This document shows, piece by piece, positions 18,589 through 26,408 of a stretch of DNA of 36,094 nucleotides (positions within the stretch are counted from its first letter, which is position 1; every line of letters starts with the position of its first letter). The notes under the pieces were generated by a model that ran no database searches, was not told the DNA's origin, and saw nothing but the letters and a program-made list of their open reading frames with translations. The stretch comes from Corynebacterium striatum ATCC 6940 (lineage in GTDB: Bacteria > Actinomycetota > Actinomycetes > Mycobacteriales > Mycobacteriaceae). The stretch covers positions 113,382 through 149,475 of the forward strand of contig NZ_GG667522.1 of NCBI RefSeq assembly GCF_000159135.1, written 5' to 3'. A program made the translations under genes and the position numbers.

Positions 18589-18988
18589 GGCTCAACACCC
18601 CATCCAAGCTCGCGCGACCAGAACCGAAGACCACGACCATTAACAGGGAAACGATAAGTACCGCCGGGTACTCAAAGCCGCCGTCGGCCGCAAAAATTCC
18701 ATTGCCAAGATGCACAAAGTAAAGCGCGCAAGCCATGAATAATGCCAGCGCACCGGCGACGAACGTGGTTAGAAGCCCCACCACCAGCAACGAGCCGCCA
18801 ACCATCTCGCCGATGGCGGCAATGTAGGCCGAAACATGTGGTTGTGGGATACCCATCGCAGAGAACTGACCCGTGGTTTCGTCTATCCCAGCGAAAAACA
18901 TTTTGTCTACGCCGTGGGCTACGAAAACGAGACCTAGAACTGCGCGCAGAATAAGCAGCGCGGCATCGCGTACAGCAGGTCTATTCAT
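18575..18988 (-). CDS. DoxX family membrane protein
   Basis: A 137-residue protein with four hydrophobic segments: ILRAVLGLVFVAHGVDKMFF, then SAYIAAIGEMVGGSLLVVGL, FVAGALALFMACALYFVHL and PAVLIVSLLMVVVFG. LRxxLGxxFxxHGxxK and the GxxExxGG pattern are typical of DoxX. In mycobacteria a DoxX protein partners with superoxide dismutase and a thiol oxidoreductase, so a membrane redox role is plausible. The ATG at 18988 is chosen over one two codons earlier because TAGTGT (18996-19001, minus) ends exactly 7 nt before it. Its 3' end overlaps the zf-HC2 gene, forming a two-gene operon. Confidence 0.85.
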   Translation of the reverse strand: MNRPAVRDAALLILRAVLGLVFVAHGVDKMFFAGIDETTGQFSAMGIPQPHVSAYIAAIGEMVGGSLLVVGLLTTFVAGALALFMACALYFVHLGNGIFAADGGFEYPAVLIVSLLMVVVFGSGRASLDGVLSRVDA

Positions 18989-18995
18989 GAGCATT

Positions 18996-19001
18996 ACACT
19001 A
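18996..19001 (-). promoter_or_regulatory. -10 element of leaderless doxX promoter
   Basis: TAGTGT on the minus strand, 7 nt before the doxX ATG at 18988. It helps decide between two nearby in-frame ATGs. Confidence 0.5.
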
Positions 19002-19085
19002 CCCTGGGACCCCTGGGTACTGACGAATCAACCGCAGGTTGGCAAGCAATGGAACCTTTCAGCCACTCGCGCAGTCCAATAGATC

Positions 19086-19868
19086 ATGACTTACAAATCA
19101 GATATTCACACCGATGAAAGCACAATCATTGATAGTAACCTGGCGCCCATGACCAACCCTTTTGCGCGCGATGAAGAAGCCACAGCCCAGTCACCCACCC
19201 AATTTATCGACTTTTCTGCGGCACCATCGATGCCCAATCCAGCCTCCGAACCAGGTAACACAACGGGCAAGACCGGCCTTGTGTTTGATTCTGAAGGAGT
19301 GGGGCGCCCACCATGGGCCACAACGTCTGCACTACTGCGCGAATATTACGACACGGAATGGGGAATGCCTGTCCGCGATGAAGCCGGACTATTTGAGCGT
19401 TTGACCCTAGAAGGCTTCCAGTCGGGTCTCTCTTGGGCCACGGTATTGCGTAAGCGAGATGACTTCCGCATCGCATTTGCAGGCTTTAATCCTGATGCTG
19501 TCGCAGCTTTTGGCCCAGCAGAAGTGGAGAGGTTGCTCAATAATCCCAAAATCATCCGCAACCGCCGCAAGATCGAGGCTGCCATCAACAACGCCAACGC
19601 CACCATCAAACTCCGCGAAAAGGGTGGCCTGAGTGAATTCATCTGGAGCTTCATGCCCGAGGAGAATCTCTATCCCCGGTTCATGGAAGACATCCCTAAA
19701 ACTAGTGAAAAGGCCAAGGAACTTTCCAAGGCCTTAAAGAAGGAGGGTTTCACTTTTGTTGGACCTGTGACCTGCCACGCGCTGATGGAAGCAATCGGTA
19801 TGTTCGATGCCCATCTCATCGGTTCCCACCGCCGCGGTACCTCCGGCGTGTGGGATGACGTGGTTTAA
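19086..19868 (+). CDS. tagI: DNA-3-methyladenine glycosylase I-like protein, zinc site degraded
   Basis: TagI removes 3-methyladenine from DNA. The 260-residue protein carries the family core from about residue 74: EYYDTEWGMPVRDE, LFERLTLEGFQSGLSW, LRKR, WSFMPEEN and SKALKKEGFTFVGPVTCHALMEAIG. By alignment from memory to E. coli Tag, the base-binding residues are kept (Tyr87, Glu109, Trp117). Three of the four zinc ligands are gone: Cys4 is Pro75, His17 is Tyr88 and Cys179 is Ser247; only His243 remains. An N-terminal extension of about 70 residues rich in Ala, Pro, Ser and Thr looks disordered. The gene ends directly against glpR on the other strand, with no base between the stops. The start is not well supported; an internal ATG at 19149 is possible. 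Confidence 0.85.
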   Translation: MTYKSDIHTDESTIIDSNLAPMTNPFARDEEATAQSPTQFIDFSAAPSMPNPASEPGNTTGKTGLVFDSEGVGRPPWATTSALLREYYDTEWGMPVRDEAGLFERLTLEGFQSGLSWATVLRKRDDFRIAFAGFNPDAVAAFGPAEVERLLNNPKIIRNRRKIEAAINNANATIKLREKGGLSEFIWSFMPEENLYPRFMEDIPKTSEKAKELSKALKKEGFTFVGPVTCHALMEAIGMFDAHLIGSHRRGTSGVWDDVV

Positions 19869-21209
19869 CTAACTCACGCGGCGCGATGCCAAGTCGTCAC
19901 GGCGCTGGCGATTGGTGGCGTGGGGTCCATCGAATCCGTCAAACTCGTCATCGTCAAAATGCACGGGCAGGTGGTCAAAATCCGGGCTGTCGTCATCAAT
20001 TTCCAGCACTACAGCGCCCGGACGGCGCAAATTGCGGGGGATTGCTAAGGCTTCATCCTCAGCGTTACGCACACCCAAACGAGCGCGGCGCAGATGGTAG
20101 ACACGGCGCTGCAGCAGAGCTTGTTCCTGACGCACCTGGGTCCGAAGCGCTACCAAGTAGACGATGCTAGACAGGCCCGCGAGGGCCGCAAAGGTCCAGG
20201 TCCAACCGCCGAAAACAATGCCTAAAGCAACGGTGAATACGACGGCGACTGCCAAACCAATCAACGTACGCTGACGACGCTGGTAACGGTTGGCAGAAGC
20301 AGCCTTTTCAGCTACTGGATCCCAGCCGCCGCGACCTAGTCGGCGCTGTGCAAAAGCAACCTCGTCTGCCGAGAGATCTGTGTCCTCAGCGAGTTCAGAT
20401 TCCTGCTCTTCCTCCGCTTCAATAGCATGCGGGATTTGGCTTACCTGCTCAGCGCTGTCCACCGCACCTGGGTACATCAAGTCCACCGGGGAGGTGTAAG
20501 TGGAATCAATTTCGTAGGCATCCTCCGCTACGTCTGCTACGGCAGGTGCGCTGAAGACCTCTGCTTCCTCAGCTTGGACGTCCTCTGCCACCTCTACGTC
20601 AGAGTCTTCTCCAGCCTTGGTTTCATCCTCGATGAGCAGGTCGTCCTCTTCCACGTCGTCGGCATCCTCAGCCGCTGCACCACCTTTGCTTCCGCTTTCG
20701 TGGTTGTCAGAATTTTGAGCTAGCTCAGATTGGTTCGAAGGCTCATCCTTAGTCTCTGCGGACCCAACGATCGTGACTTCGTTGTCATCCTCGACCAGCT
20801 CACCTTCGATCGTCTCAGGGGTGCGCTCAGCTTCCTCGCTAAGTGCGGACTGCGCAGCTTCAGCTTTGTCACCAAGCTGTGCACCTGGTTGACGCGGATG
20901 TGCCTTGGCCTTTGCGGCAGCCCCGGCGATGGTTATTGCTTCCGTTTCTTTGTCATCAACCACGGAGATGTCCGCAGCATCGATGACCTCGAAATCCTCA
21001 TCGTCTGCCTCGCTCAAACGCACGTCGCGCTTGCCTAAGCGGGGACGGCGGCGGGCAGCAACATTTCCAGAATCGCCTTCGAACAAGACGCGGGTATCGT
21101 CAAAGGCCTCGCCGGTGCGGCTCATTGGGCGCTGCGATCGCAGCAACCACGGAGCCAAGACGAAGGCCCAGACCACAATGATGCCGATGATGGGCACAGC
21201 AATGGACAC
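19869..21209 (-). CDS. glpR: GlpR, membrane receptor of the gephyrin-like protein Glp (SepX-like)
   Basis: A 446-residue membrane protein matching the actinobacterial receptor for the gephyrin-like protein Glp, which with FtsZ and Wag31 coordinates septation and polar growth in C. glutamicum; the Streptomyces relative is SepX. An N-terminal membrane segment lies at about 3-23 (IAVPIIGIIVVWAFVLAPWL). A highly acidic, probably disordered region spans about 66-285 (EEDDLLIEDETKAGED). Two further membrane segments lie at about 316-334 and 337-356, followed by a basic QEQALLQRRVYHLRRARLG and a C-terminal tail ending in acidic then basic residues. It starts with GTG at 21209. TAATTT in the 158-nt gap upstream may be its own -10, though it lies downstream of galU-glp-rimJ on the same strand. 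The call rests on architecture and gene order. Confidence 0.85.
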   Translation of the reverse strand: MSIAVPIIGIIVVWAFVLAPWLLRSQRPMSRTGEAFDDTRVLFEGDSGNVAARRRPRLGKRDVRLSEADDEDFEVIDAADISVVDDKETEAITIAGAAAKAKAHPRQPGAQLGDKAEAAQSALSEEAERTPETIEGELVEDDNEVTIVGSAETKDEPSNQSELAQNSDNHESGSKGGAAAEDADDVEEDDLLIEDETKAGEDSDVEVAEDVQAEEAEVFSAPAVADVAEDAYEIDSTYTSPVDLMYPGAVDSAEQVSQIPHAIEAEEEQESELAEDTDLSADEVAFAQRRLGRGGWDPVAEKAASANRYQRRQRTLIGLAVAVVFTVALGIVFGGWTWTFAALAGLSSIVYLVALRTQVRQEQALLQRRVYHLRRARLGVRNAEDEALAIPRNLRRPGAVVLEIDDDSPDFDHLPVHFDDDEFDGFDGPHATNRQRRDDLASRRVS

Positions 21210-21367
21210 GGTAGAGGTGACCTTCCGTAGGGTGCAGAGTTTCTCCCAACGTTAGCGCTTTTCGCCACCAGTAGAGGTATCCAAACCAGTTAAATTACAA
21301 TGTTGTGACTTGTGTGAAAACAGTGGCGAATTACACCCCCACTAGGGCGCTCAAACAACGCGTACAG

Positions 21368-22078
21368 CTAAACGATGCGTCCAGCACTGCGCAGACGGTC
21401 GACCGCCGTGGTGGAGAAGTCTTCCCGATTCAAGGCCACTAAATGATGATCGCGCCATGCACCATTGATGTGCAGATTTCTCCGTAGATACCCTTCCTCA
21501 CGAAAGCCGCACGCCTTCAGCACCTTCCCGGAGGCTGGATTATCTGGCAAGTACGTGGCTGTCACGCGATGCATTCCGACACGCCGAAAAGCGTGATCCA
21601 CGTCCAAGGCACACGCCGCGGTAGCAACACCCGCATGATGGACTGCCGAATGAACCCAGTATCCAATCCAGCACTCTCCAATACTCCCGTGCTGAATGTT
21701 TCCTAAAGTCACCTGTCCTACAAAATCCCCGTCCAGCTCAATAATCAAAGGCAACACGGAACCCGAGCGCGCAGATTCGCGTAAGAACATGAGATGGTTG
21801 CGCCATGCACTGTGCGAATGGGCATCGGCCCACGATGCTGGCATCGTCGGTTCGACTGGGCGCAAGTGTTCCTCATCGGCGATACGCTGAATGCGCCACG
21901 CTTCCCCGTCTTTGCGCATCAATGGACGCAGTCGCAGACGAGCGCCTTCCTCCAAGACAGCAGAGGGATGCAACTTCACGTATGGAGTGGACTCGGGCCA
22001 CCCTGGGTGTTCAGGATCAGGCTGGCCGCTCGAGGGCCTGCGCAGCCGAGCCGCCGCAGTACCAAAAGGATCAAGCAT
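21368..22078 (-). CDS. rimJ: RimJ/RimL-type GNAT acetyltransferase
   Basis: A 236-residue GNAT protein of the RimJ/RimL group. LRPLMRKDGEAWRIQR near residue 50 is the usual opening, GQVTLGNIQHGSIGECWIGYWV forms the central strands, and HHAGVATAACALDVDHAF is the acetyl-CoA loop with a relaxed glycine motif. LPDNPASGKVLKACGFREEGYLRRNL is the C-terminal signature. RimJ-like enzymes acetylate protein N-termini, but the target in this operon is unknown. About 45 N-terminal residues precede the domain. It begins 2 nt after the glp stop (TAA-AC-ATG), so it is coupled to glp. Its fixed place between glp and glpR, also seen as Rv0994-Rv0995-Rv0996, hints at a link to the division complex (inference). 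Confidence 0.88.
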   Translation of the reverse strand: MLDPFGTAAARLRRPSSGQPDPEHPGWPESTPYVKLHPSAVLEEGARLRLRPLMRKDGEAWRIQRIADEEHLRPVEPTMPASWADAHSHSAWRNHLMFLRESARSGSVLPLIIELDGDFVGQVTLGNIQHGSIGECWIGYWVHSAVHHAGVATAACALDVDHAFRRVGMHRVTATYLPDNPASGKVLKACGFREEGYLRRNLHINGAWRDHHLVALNREDFSTTAVDRLRSAGRIV

Positions 22079-22080
22079 GT

Positions 22081-23370
22081 TTAGCTTCGCTGCGTGAGGA
22101 ACAAAACGTCGACCACATCACCAGGACGAATCTCCGTGGCTTCTTCCGGAATTCGGATCATCGCATTAGCTTCGGACAAACCAGCCAACAGGTGGGCAGG
22201 TGCACCAGACGCACCGCCCAAGCCCTCAACCAGGTAATCAGCGGTTTCTGCGTCGCGCATCAAGCGCGCACGAATAAACCCACGACGGCCCGGGCGGGAC
22301 TCCATGTGATTGAGAGCTCGCGCTCGCACCACACGACGGTTTGCATTGCGTTTCCCCAGAGACAAACGAATCAATGGGCGTACAAACACTTCGAAGATGA
22401 CGAGTGCTGAGACTGGATTCGAGGGCAGGAGGAACGTCGGGATACGCTCCTCGCCCAATAGGCCGAAGCCCTGGACCGAACCGGGATGGATGGCCACACG
22501 AGAAGTATCGATATCTCCCAGTTCGTTGAGGACTTCACGCACAGTTTGGGAGCCGGCACCGCCGACGGCACCGGAAATCACGAGAACCTCACTGCGGCCA
22601 ATATGGGTTTCCAGTGCCTCACGGATGCGGCGTGGCTCTCCCTCCGCAATTCCTACGCGGTGTACATCGGCGCCTGCCTCTTTCGCAGCAGCTGCCAAGG
22701 AATAAGAGTTAACGTCAAAGACTTGACCCAAGCCCGGCTCGCGGTCAATATCCACTAATTCCTTACCGAAAGACAAGATAGTTACGCGAGGTCGCGGATA
22801 AACCAAGACCTTTGAGCGCCCCACCGCAGCAAGGAGCCCGATCTGTGCTGGGCCAAGGATGGTTCCCGCAGAGACCGCAACGTCACCCGGCTGAATATCG
22901 TCGCCAACTCGACGTACGAAGTCACCAGAGCGAACTGGTCGGTGCGCGGTTACGCGTTTTCTTCCGCGGTCAGTCCACTCAAGGGGAAGGACGGCGTCGG
23001 CAAGCGTGGGCAATGGCGCGCCCGTATAGACCCGCACTGCTTGCTTAGGTTGCAGGCGCAACGGCTGGCGAGAGCCCGCAGGGACCTCACCGACCACAGG
23101 AATAGAGCGCTCCACTTCTGCAGCGGACTCCTCTTCTTCCGCGTCCTCCTCCGAGGAACGTCGTGCCCTCAGTGCGCGCTCGCCTCCAACGTCGACGGCA
23201 CGCACTGCATAACCATCAATAGCCGCCTGAGGGAACCCGGGAAGCGGCTGATTAGCTTGCACTTCCTCGGCACACATCAACCCCAGTGAGTTTGCAATTG
23301 CAATACGCACTGGTTCCGGTGTCACCGCCGCATCAGTAATCAAAGCAAGCTGGTCATCTACCGAACGCAT
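22081..23370 (-). CDS. glp: Gephyrin-like molybdotransferase Glp (MoeA family)
   Basis: A 429-residue MoeA/gephyrin-fold protein. In C. glutamicum Glp binds FtsZ and the receptor GlpR and acts in cell division. The MoeA signature FPQAAIDGYAVR (Asp52) is intact. The other active-site blocks deviate: SGGVSVG is SGAVGGAG at 266-273, the KPGKP loop is HPGSV at 295-299, and PGNPVS is PSNPVS at 316-321. A charged insert (RRSSEEDAEEEESAAEVER, 70-88) sits in the variable domain. This suggests a scaffold more than a molybdenum insertase, though enzymatic activity cannot be excluded. It lies 37 nt after galU in one operon, followed by rimJ and glpR. The ATG at 23370 has a purine-rich AAGGCGG upstream. 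Confidence 0.88.
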   Translation of the reverse strand: MRSVDDQLALITDAAVTPEPVRIAIANSLGLMCAEEVQANQPLPGFPQAAIDGYAVRAVDVGGERALRARRSSEEDAEEEESAAEVERSIPVVGEVPAGSRQPLRLQPKQAVRVYTGAPLPTLADAVLPLEWTDRGRKRVTAHRPVRSGDFVRRVGDDIQPGDVAVSAGTILGPAQIGLLAAVGRSKVLVYPRPRVTILSFGKELVDIDREPGLGQVFDVNSYSLAAAAKEAGADVHRVGIAEGEPRRIREALETHIGRSEVLVISGAVGGAGSQTVREVLNELGDIDTSRVAIHPGSVQGFGLLGEERIPTFLLPSNPVSALVIFEVFVRPLIRLSLGKRNANRRVVRARALNHMESRPGRRGFIRARLMRDAETADYLVEGLGGASGAPAHLLAGLSEANAMIRIPEEATEIRPGDVVDVLFLTQRS

Positions 23371-23407
23371 GGACTGCCGCCTTCCCTTCTCTGCCTACTG
23401 CCTTAGG

Positions 23408-24334
23408 CTAGTTGATACCCTTTTCCGCCTCATACTCGGCAATGAGTTGCTTGATTGCCTTGTACAAAGCCGGGCCATACTTCTCATGGTGTAGGCCGAA
23501 GTCCACGTTGGCAGGAATGTATCCACCTGGGTTACCCAGGTCATGGCGCTTACCGCGGTGAACAACAACGTGAACCGGGTGGCCTTCCTGGATGAGCAGC
23601 TCGATTGCATCGGTCAGCTGCAGCTCCCCACCCTTGCCTGGCTTAATGCGGCGCAGGGCATCGAAGATCTTGCGGTCGAGAAGGTAGCGGCCAGTAGCTA
23701 CGAGATTAGAGGGAGCATCCTCAGGTTCAGGTTTCTCCACCATTCCGACAACCTTCTTGACGCCGGGCACATTGGTGTCCTCAACGTCGAAGACTCCGTA
23801 GTTGTAGGTCTCTTCGCGGTCGACCTCAAATGCACATAGCACGGAGCCGCCTACGGCGGCGCGCACGCGTGCCATCTCTTCCATGACGGTTGCTGGGAGA
23901 ACGATGTCATCAGGAAGCATGACTGCGAAGCATTCTTCGTCATCATCTAGCACCGATTCAGCCAAGCCCACTGCATGACCGAGCCCCAACGGCTTTTCCT
24001 GCGGTACAGAAATCGGATGAATTAGCTGGCCGGCACGCTGCACCTTTGCCACCTGCTCATCTTTACCGCGTGCGTCGAGCGTCTCCACCAACTCTGGGAA
24101 GGCATCGAAGTGACGCATCACTTCCTGCTTATTCGGGGCGGTAATCACCGCAAGACGCAGAGCACCAACCGCCGCCGCTTCTTCCGCGATGAGCTCGATA
24201 CCTGGTGTGTCCACTACGGGGAGCAATTCTTTCGGGACAGTCTTGGTCGCTGGCAAAAAGCGAGTGCCCAGGCCCGCAGCCGGCACTACAACTGTCTTGA
24301 TCCCATGAAGGGAGCCCTCGTTGTTATTAGCCAT
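23408..24334 (-). CDS. galU: UTP--glucose-1-phosphate uridylyltransferase
   Basis: GalU makes UDP-glucose for trehalose, glycogen and cell-wall polysaccharide synthesis. The 308-residue protein has the nucleotide-binding block VVPAAGLGTRFLPATK at about 15-30, PKELLPVVDTPGIELI, PLGLGHAV, the substrate region MLPDDI, VGMVEKP and GGELQLTDAI. The C-terminus carries GKRHDLGNPGGYIPANVDF. The ATG at 24334 is chosen because TAAGCT (24342-24347, minus) ends exactly 7 nt before it. The frame is open upstream but overlaps the divergent gene. It leads the operon galU-glp-rimJ and possibly glpR. Confidence 0.95.
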   Translation of the reverse strand: MANNNEGSLHGIKTVVVPAAGLGTRFLPATKTVPKELLPVVDTPGIELIAEEAAAVGALRLAVITAPNKQEVMRHFDAFPELVETLDARGKDEQVAKVQRAGQLIHPISVPQEKPLGLGHAVGLAESVLDDDEECFAVMLPDDIVLPATVMEEMARVRAAVGGSVLCAFEVDREETYNYGVFDVEDTNVPGVKKVVGMVEKPEPEDAPSNLVATGRYLLDRKIFDALRRIKPGKGGELQLTDAIELLIQEGHPVHVVVHRGKRHDLGNPGGYIPANVDFGLHHEKYGPALYKAIKQLIAEYEAEKGIN

Positions 24335-24341
24335 AAGTTTG

Positions 24342-24394
24342 AGCTTACAGGCAGAGCATTTTCTTTCGTGCAGCGATACACCAGCAATTACTAT
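24342..24394. promoter_or_regulatory. Divergent leaderless promoters of galU and the 5-FCL gene
   Basis: TAAGCT (24342-24347, minus) and TACTAT (24389-24394, plus) face outward. Each ends exactly 7 nt before its start codon (24334 and 24402), so both messages should be leaderless. The two -35 regions must lie in the 41 bp between. Confidence 0.6.
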
Positions 24395-24401
24395 TTGCTC
24401 T

Positions 24402-24974
24402 ATGAGTGAGATAGCTACACAAAAAGACGCCCTTCGCGCAGAGCTGCTCGCTATGCGCCGTGCCCGTACTCCCGAGGAAAAAGCTGATGCCGACGCCGCA
24501 TGGTGCCAAGGTGCTGCCGCCTTGCTCACCCCCTCGATGAACATCGCGGCATACAACCCTTTGGGTTCCGAGCCCGGCGGCAGCGCATTTGTGGAAACCC
24601 TCGCGGCGGCGTGCAAACACCTTTACCTGCCCATTTCTGGCGACGACGGGCACCTTTATTGGGCGCTTTATTCCGGCCCAGAGTCCATGCAGCCCGGCGC
24701 CTTGGGCATTGCCGAACCAAAAGGCAAGCGTTCCACCAGTTCCATCCTCGCTGGCGTTGACCTCATATTTGCCCCCGCAATGGCCGTGGATACTGAAGGG
24801 TACCGCCTAGGAAAAGGCGCCGGCTACTATGATCGAGCGCTTACTCCCCTCCCCACTGGCCGCCCGCCCGTCGTAGCGGTCGTCCACTCCTCGGAGATCC
24901 GTAAGCTCCCCCGCGAAGACCATGACCGCCCAGTCGATGGCATTCTCACCGAACGGGATTTCCAGTGGCTATAG
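24402..24974 (+). CDS. 5-formyltetrahydrofolate cyclo-ligase
   Basis: This enzyme converts 5-formyl-THF to 5,10-methenyl-THF using ATP, recycling a storage folate. The 190-residue protein begins MSEIATQKDALRAELLAMRR, and the key motif is the YRLGKGAGYYDR loop near residue 138. VDLIFAPAMAVD precedes it and HDRPVDGILTE follows, all as in the family. The ATG at 24402 is set by TACTAT ending 7 nt upstream (leaderless). It diverges from galU, the same arrangement as Rv0992c-Rv0993 in M. tuberculosis, and is followed 121 nt later by a SAF-domain protein. The symbol varies between genomes (fthC, ygfA), so none is given. Confidence 0.92.
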   Translation: MSEIATQKDALRAELLAMRRARTPEEKADADAAWCQGAAALLTPSMNIAAYNPLGSEPGGSAFVETLAAACKHLYLPISGDDGHLYWALYSGPESMQPGALGIAEPKGKRSTSSILAGVDLIFAPAMAVDTEGYRLGKGAGYYDRALTPLPTGRPPVVAVVHSSEIRKLPREDHDRPVDGILTERDFQWL

Positions 24975-25095
24975 CTTCTTAACTTCTTGTTTTCTTAGCT
25001 TCTTACCCCTGCCCCACCTTGGCTTATTCCTGCCATGTTTGGAGGCAGTTTGGGCGATTGGGAACCTCCAGGGCCCCAACGGAGTCTAAAACCAC

Positions 25096-25776
25096 ATGGA
25101 AGCTAAAACGATCCTTCGCTCAATTCGTATCCCTGGGCATCGACGATCACTGCTCGTTCGTCGCGTACTCGCTGCCGTCCTCATTATCGGCGCGGGCCTC
25201 AGCGCCCTACATGCTCGTCGCGAGCTTCCGCAGGCGGTAGTCTTTGCCCGAGACGTGCCGGCAGGCAGCACCCTGCAAGCAGAGGACCTCACGTTAGCTC
25301 CAGTGCCATCCCACATCCTGCCCGATTCTGCGGTTGACACGGACCTCGAAAAGTTGGAGGGCAGAGTAGTCGTTGCAGCAGCTGCAAGCGGCGAACTCGT
25401 CACCGACGCCAGGCTGCTGAGCCCAGAGCTTGTAGACAACTTAGTGAACAATTCCACGCTAAATACTTCCGGAGAGGAATCCCACATGATTCCGCTCAAA
25501 CTCGCAGAACCGGATATCCTTCCGCATCTCCATCATGGAGACACAGTAAACGTCATCGCCGGAAACTCCAATTCCGATTTAATCGGCACCACATCCCCCG
25601 CTGGAAGCGTCATCGCCGCTGGTGGCCGGGTTGTTGCTACCACTAGCTCGCGCGATGGCGAGGATGCCTCTACCCTTTTACTCGCACTCCCAGCCAGCCA
25701 GGCTGACGCAGTTGCTTCCGCCTCACTGAGCCAACCTCTCACGGTAGTCATCGTTGGGCAGCGTGCCACTGGATGA
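25096..25776 (+). CDS. SAF-domain (CpaB/RcpC-like) membrane-anchored protein
   Basis: A 226-residue protein with one membrane anchor at about 22-40 (RRVLAAVLIIGAGLSALHAR), followed outside the membrane by a SAF domain: VVFARDVPAGSTLQAEDLTLAPVP, then LEGRVVVAAAASGELVTDARL. These blocks match the start of CpaB/RcpC pilus-assembly proteins, which bind glycans. No other Flp/Tad pilus gene is near, so a pilus role is not supported here. The C-terminal part has PLKLAEPDILPHLHHGDTVNVIA and LLLALPASQADAVASA, as in CpaB C-terminal regions. No strong Shine-Dalgarno or TAnnnT precedes the ATG at 25096, so the start is moderately sure. It sits between the 5-FCL gene and mscL, as an orphan SAF protein does in several corynebacteria (from memory). 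Confidence 0.75.
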   Translation: MEAKTILRSIRIPGHRRSLLVRRVLAAVLIIGAGLSALHARRELPQAVVFARDVPAGSTLQAEDLTLAPVPSHILPDSAVDTDLEKLEGRVVVAAAASGELVTDARLLSPELVDNLVNNSTLNTSGEESHMIPLKLAEPDILPHLHHGDTVNVIAGNSNSDLIGTTSPAGSVIAAGGRVVATTSSRDGEDASTLLLALPASQADAVASASLSQPLTVVIVGQRATG

Positions 25777-25943
25777 AAAAGCCACAGCGCTCACAAATAG
25801 ATGTTGGCATATCCACTAAAAATCACTAAGGTTAGTCCGCGCTAGCCCTGCTGATAATAAACACAAACACTTGGCTCAGGAACTTCCACAGTGTCTTACA
25901 GGGGCGGGGCCACAAAGTGTTTTTAGGAAAGGAACACCAACAC
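25777..25943. other. Intergenic/leader region of mscL
   Basis: The 167-nt gap contains an 8-bp inverted repeat (AAACACTT at 25865-25872, AAGTGTTT at 25915-25922) that would enclose a 42-nt loop ending just before the mscL ribosome site. No operator is recognised. Confidence 0.35.
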
Positions 25944-26408
25944 ATGCTGAAGGGCTTTAAAGACTTCATCCTCCGCGGCAACGTCATCGAGCTGGCTGTC
26001 GCAGTCATCATCGGTAGCGCATTCACCGCTATCGTTACCGCTGTAACCGACAGCCTTATCCAGCCGTTGATCAACTCCTTCGGTTCTGCAGACTACTCCG
26101 GCCTTGGTTTCCAGATCACCGACAACGAGTCCACCTTCATGGACTTCGGTGCAGTCCTCACCGCGGCAATCAACTTCCTCATCATCGCCGCTGTTGTTTA
26201 CTTCTTAATCGTTATGCCGATCAACAAGATCACTGAAACAGCAAAGCGCCGCCAGGGCGTTGACCCAGAAGAGCCGGCTCCGACCACAGAGCAGCTGCTT
26301 ACCGAGATTCGCGACCTCATGGAGGCGCAAAAGGTTGCAACTTCCCCGAACTCCGTAGCTGGCGACACCACCGTTGACCCAGACTCCACTGGCCGTCACC
26401 AGGCTTAA
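25944..26408 (+). CDS. mscL: Large-conductance mechanosensitive channel
   Basis: MscL opens at high membrane tension to release solutes during sudden dilution. The 154-residue protein starts MLKGFKDFILRGNVIELAVA, with the first membrane helix continuing through VIIGSAFTAIVTAVTDSLIQP (pore-lining, with the small Gly/Ala residues of the gate). A short outer loop (SADYSGLGFQI) and second helix (AAINFLIIAAVVYFLIVMP) follow, then an acidic cytoplasmic helix (PTTEQLLTEIRDLMEAQ). A Ser/Thr-rich tail of about 24 residues extends past the usual end. AAAGGA lies 9-14 nt before the ATG. Together with BetP it gives the cell both uptake and emergency release of osmolytes. Confidence 0.95.
   Translation: MLKGFKDFILRGNVIELAVAVIIGSAFTAIVTAVTDSLIQPLINSFGSADYSGLGFQITDNESTFMDFGAVLTAAINFLIIAAVVYFLIVMPINKITETAKRRQGVDPEEPAPTTEQLLTEIRDLMEAQKVATSPNSVAGDTTVDPDSTGRHQA

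Noticed and set aside
21306..21324. GlxR-like sequence (TGTGACTTGTGTGA) upstream of glpR
   Set aside because: The two pentamers are in direct, not inverted, orientation, so it does not fit a CRP-type dimer site.
23401..23419. DtxR-like iron box overlapping the galU stop
   Set aside because: The left half (TTAGGCTAG) matches, but the right half does not, and the site is at the 3' end of a gene inside an operon.
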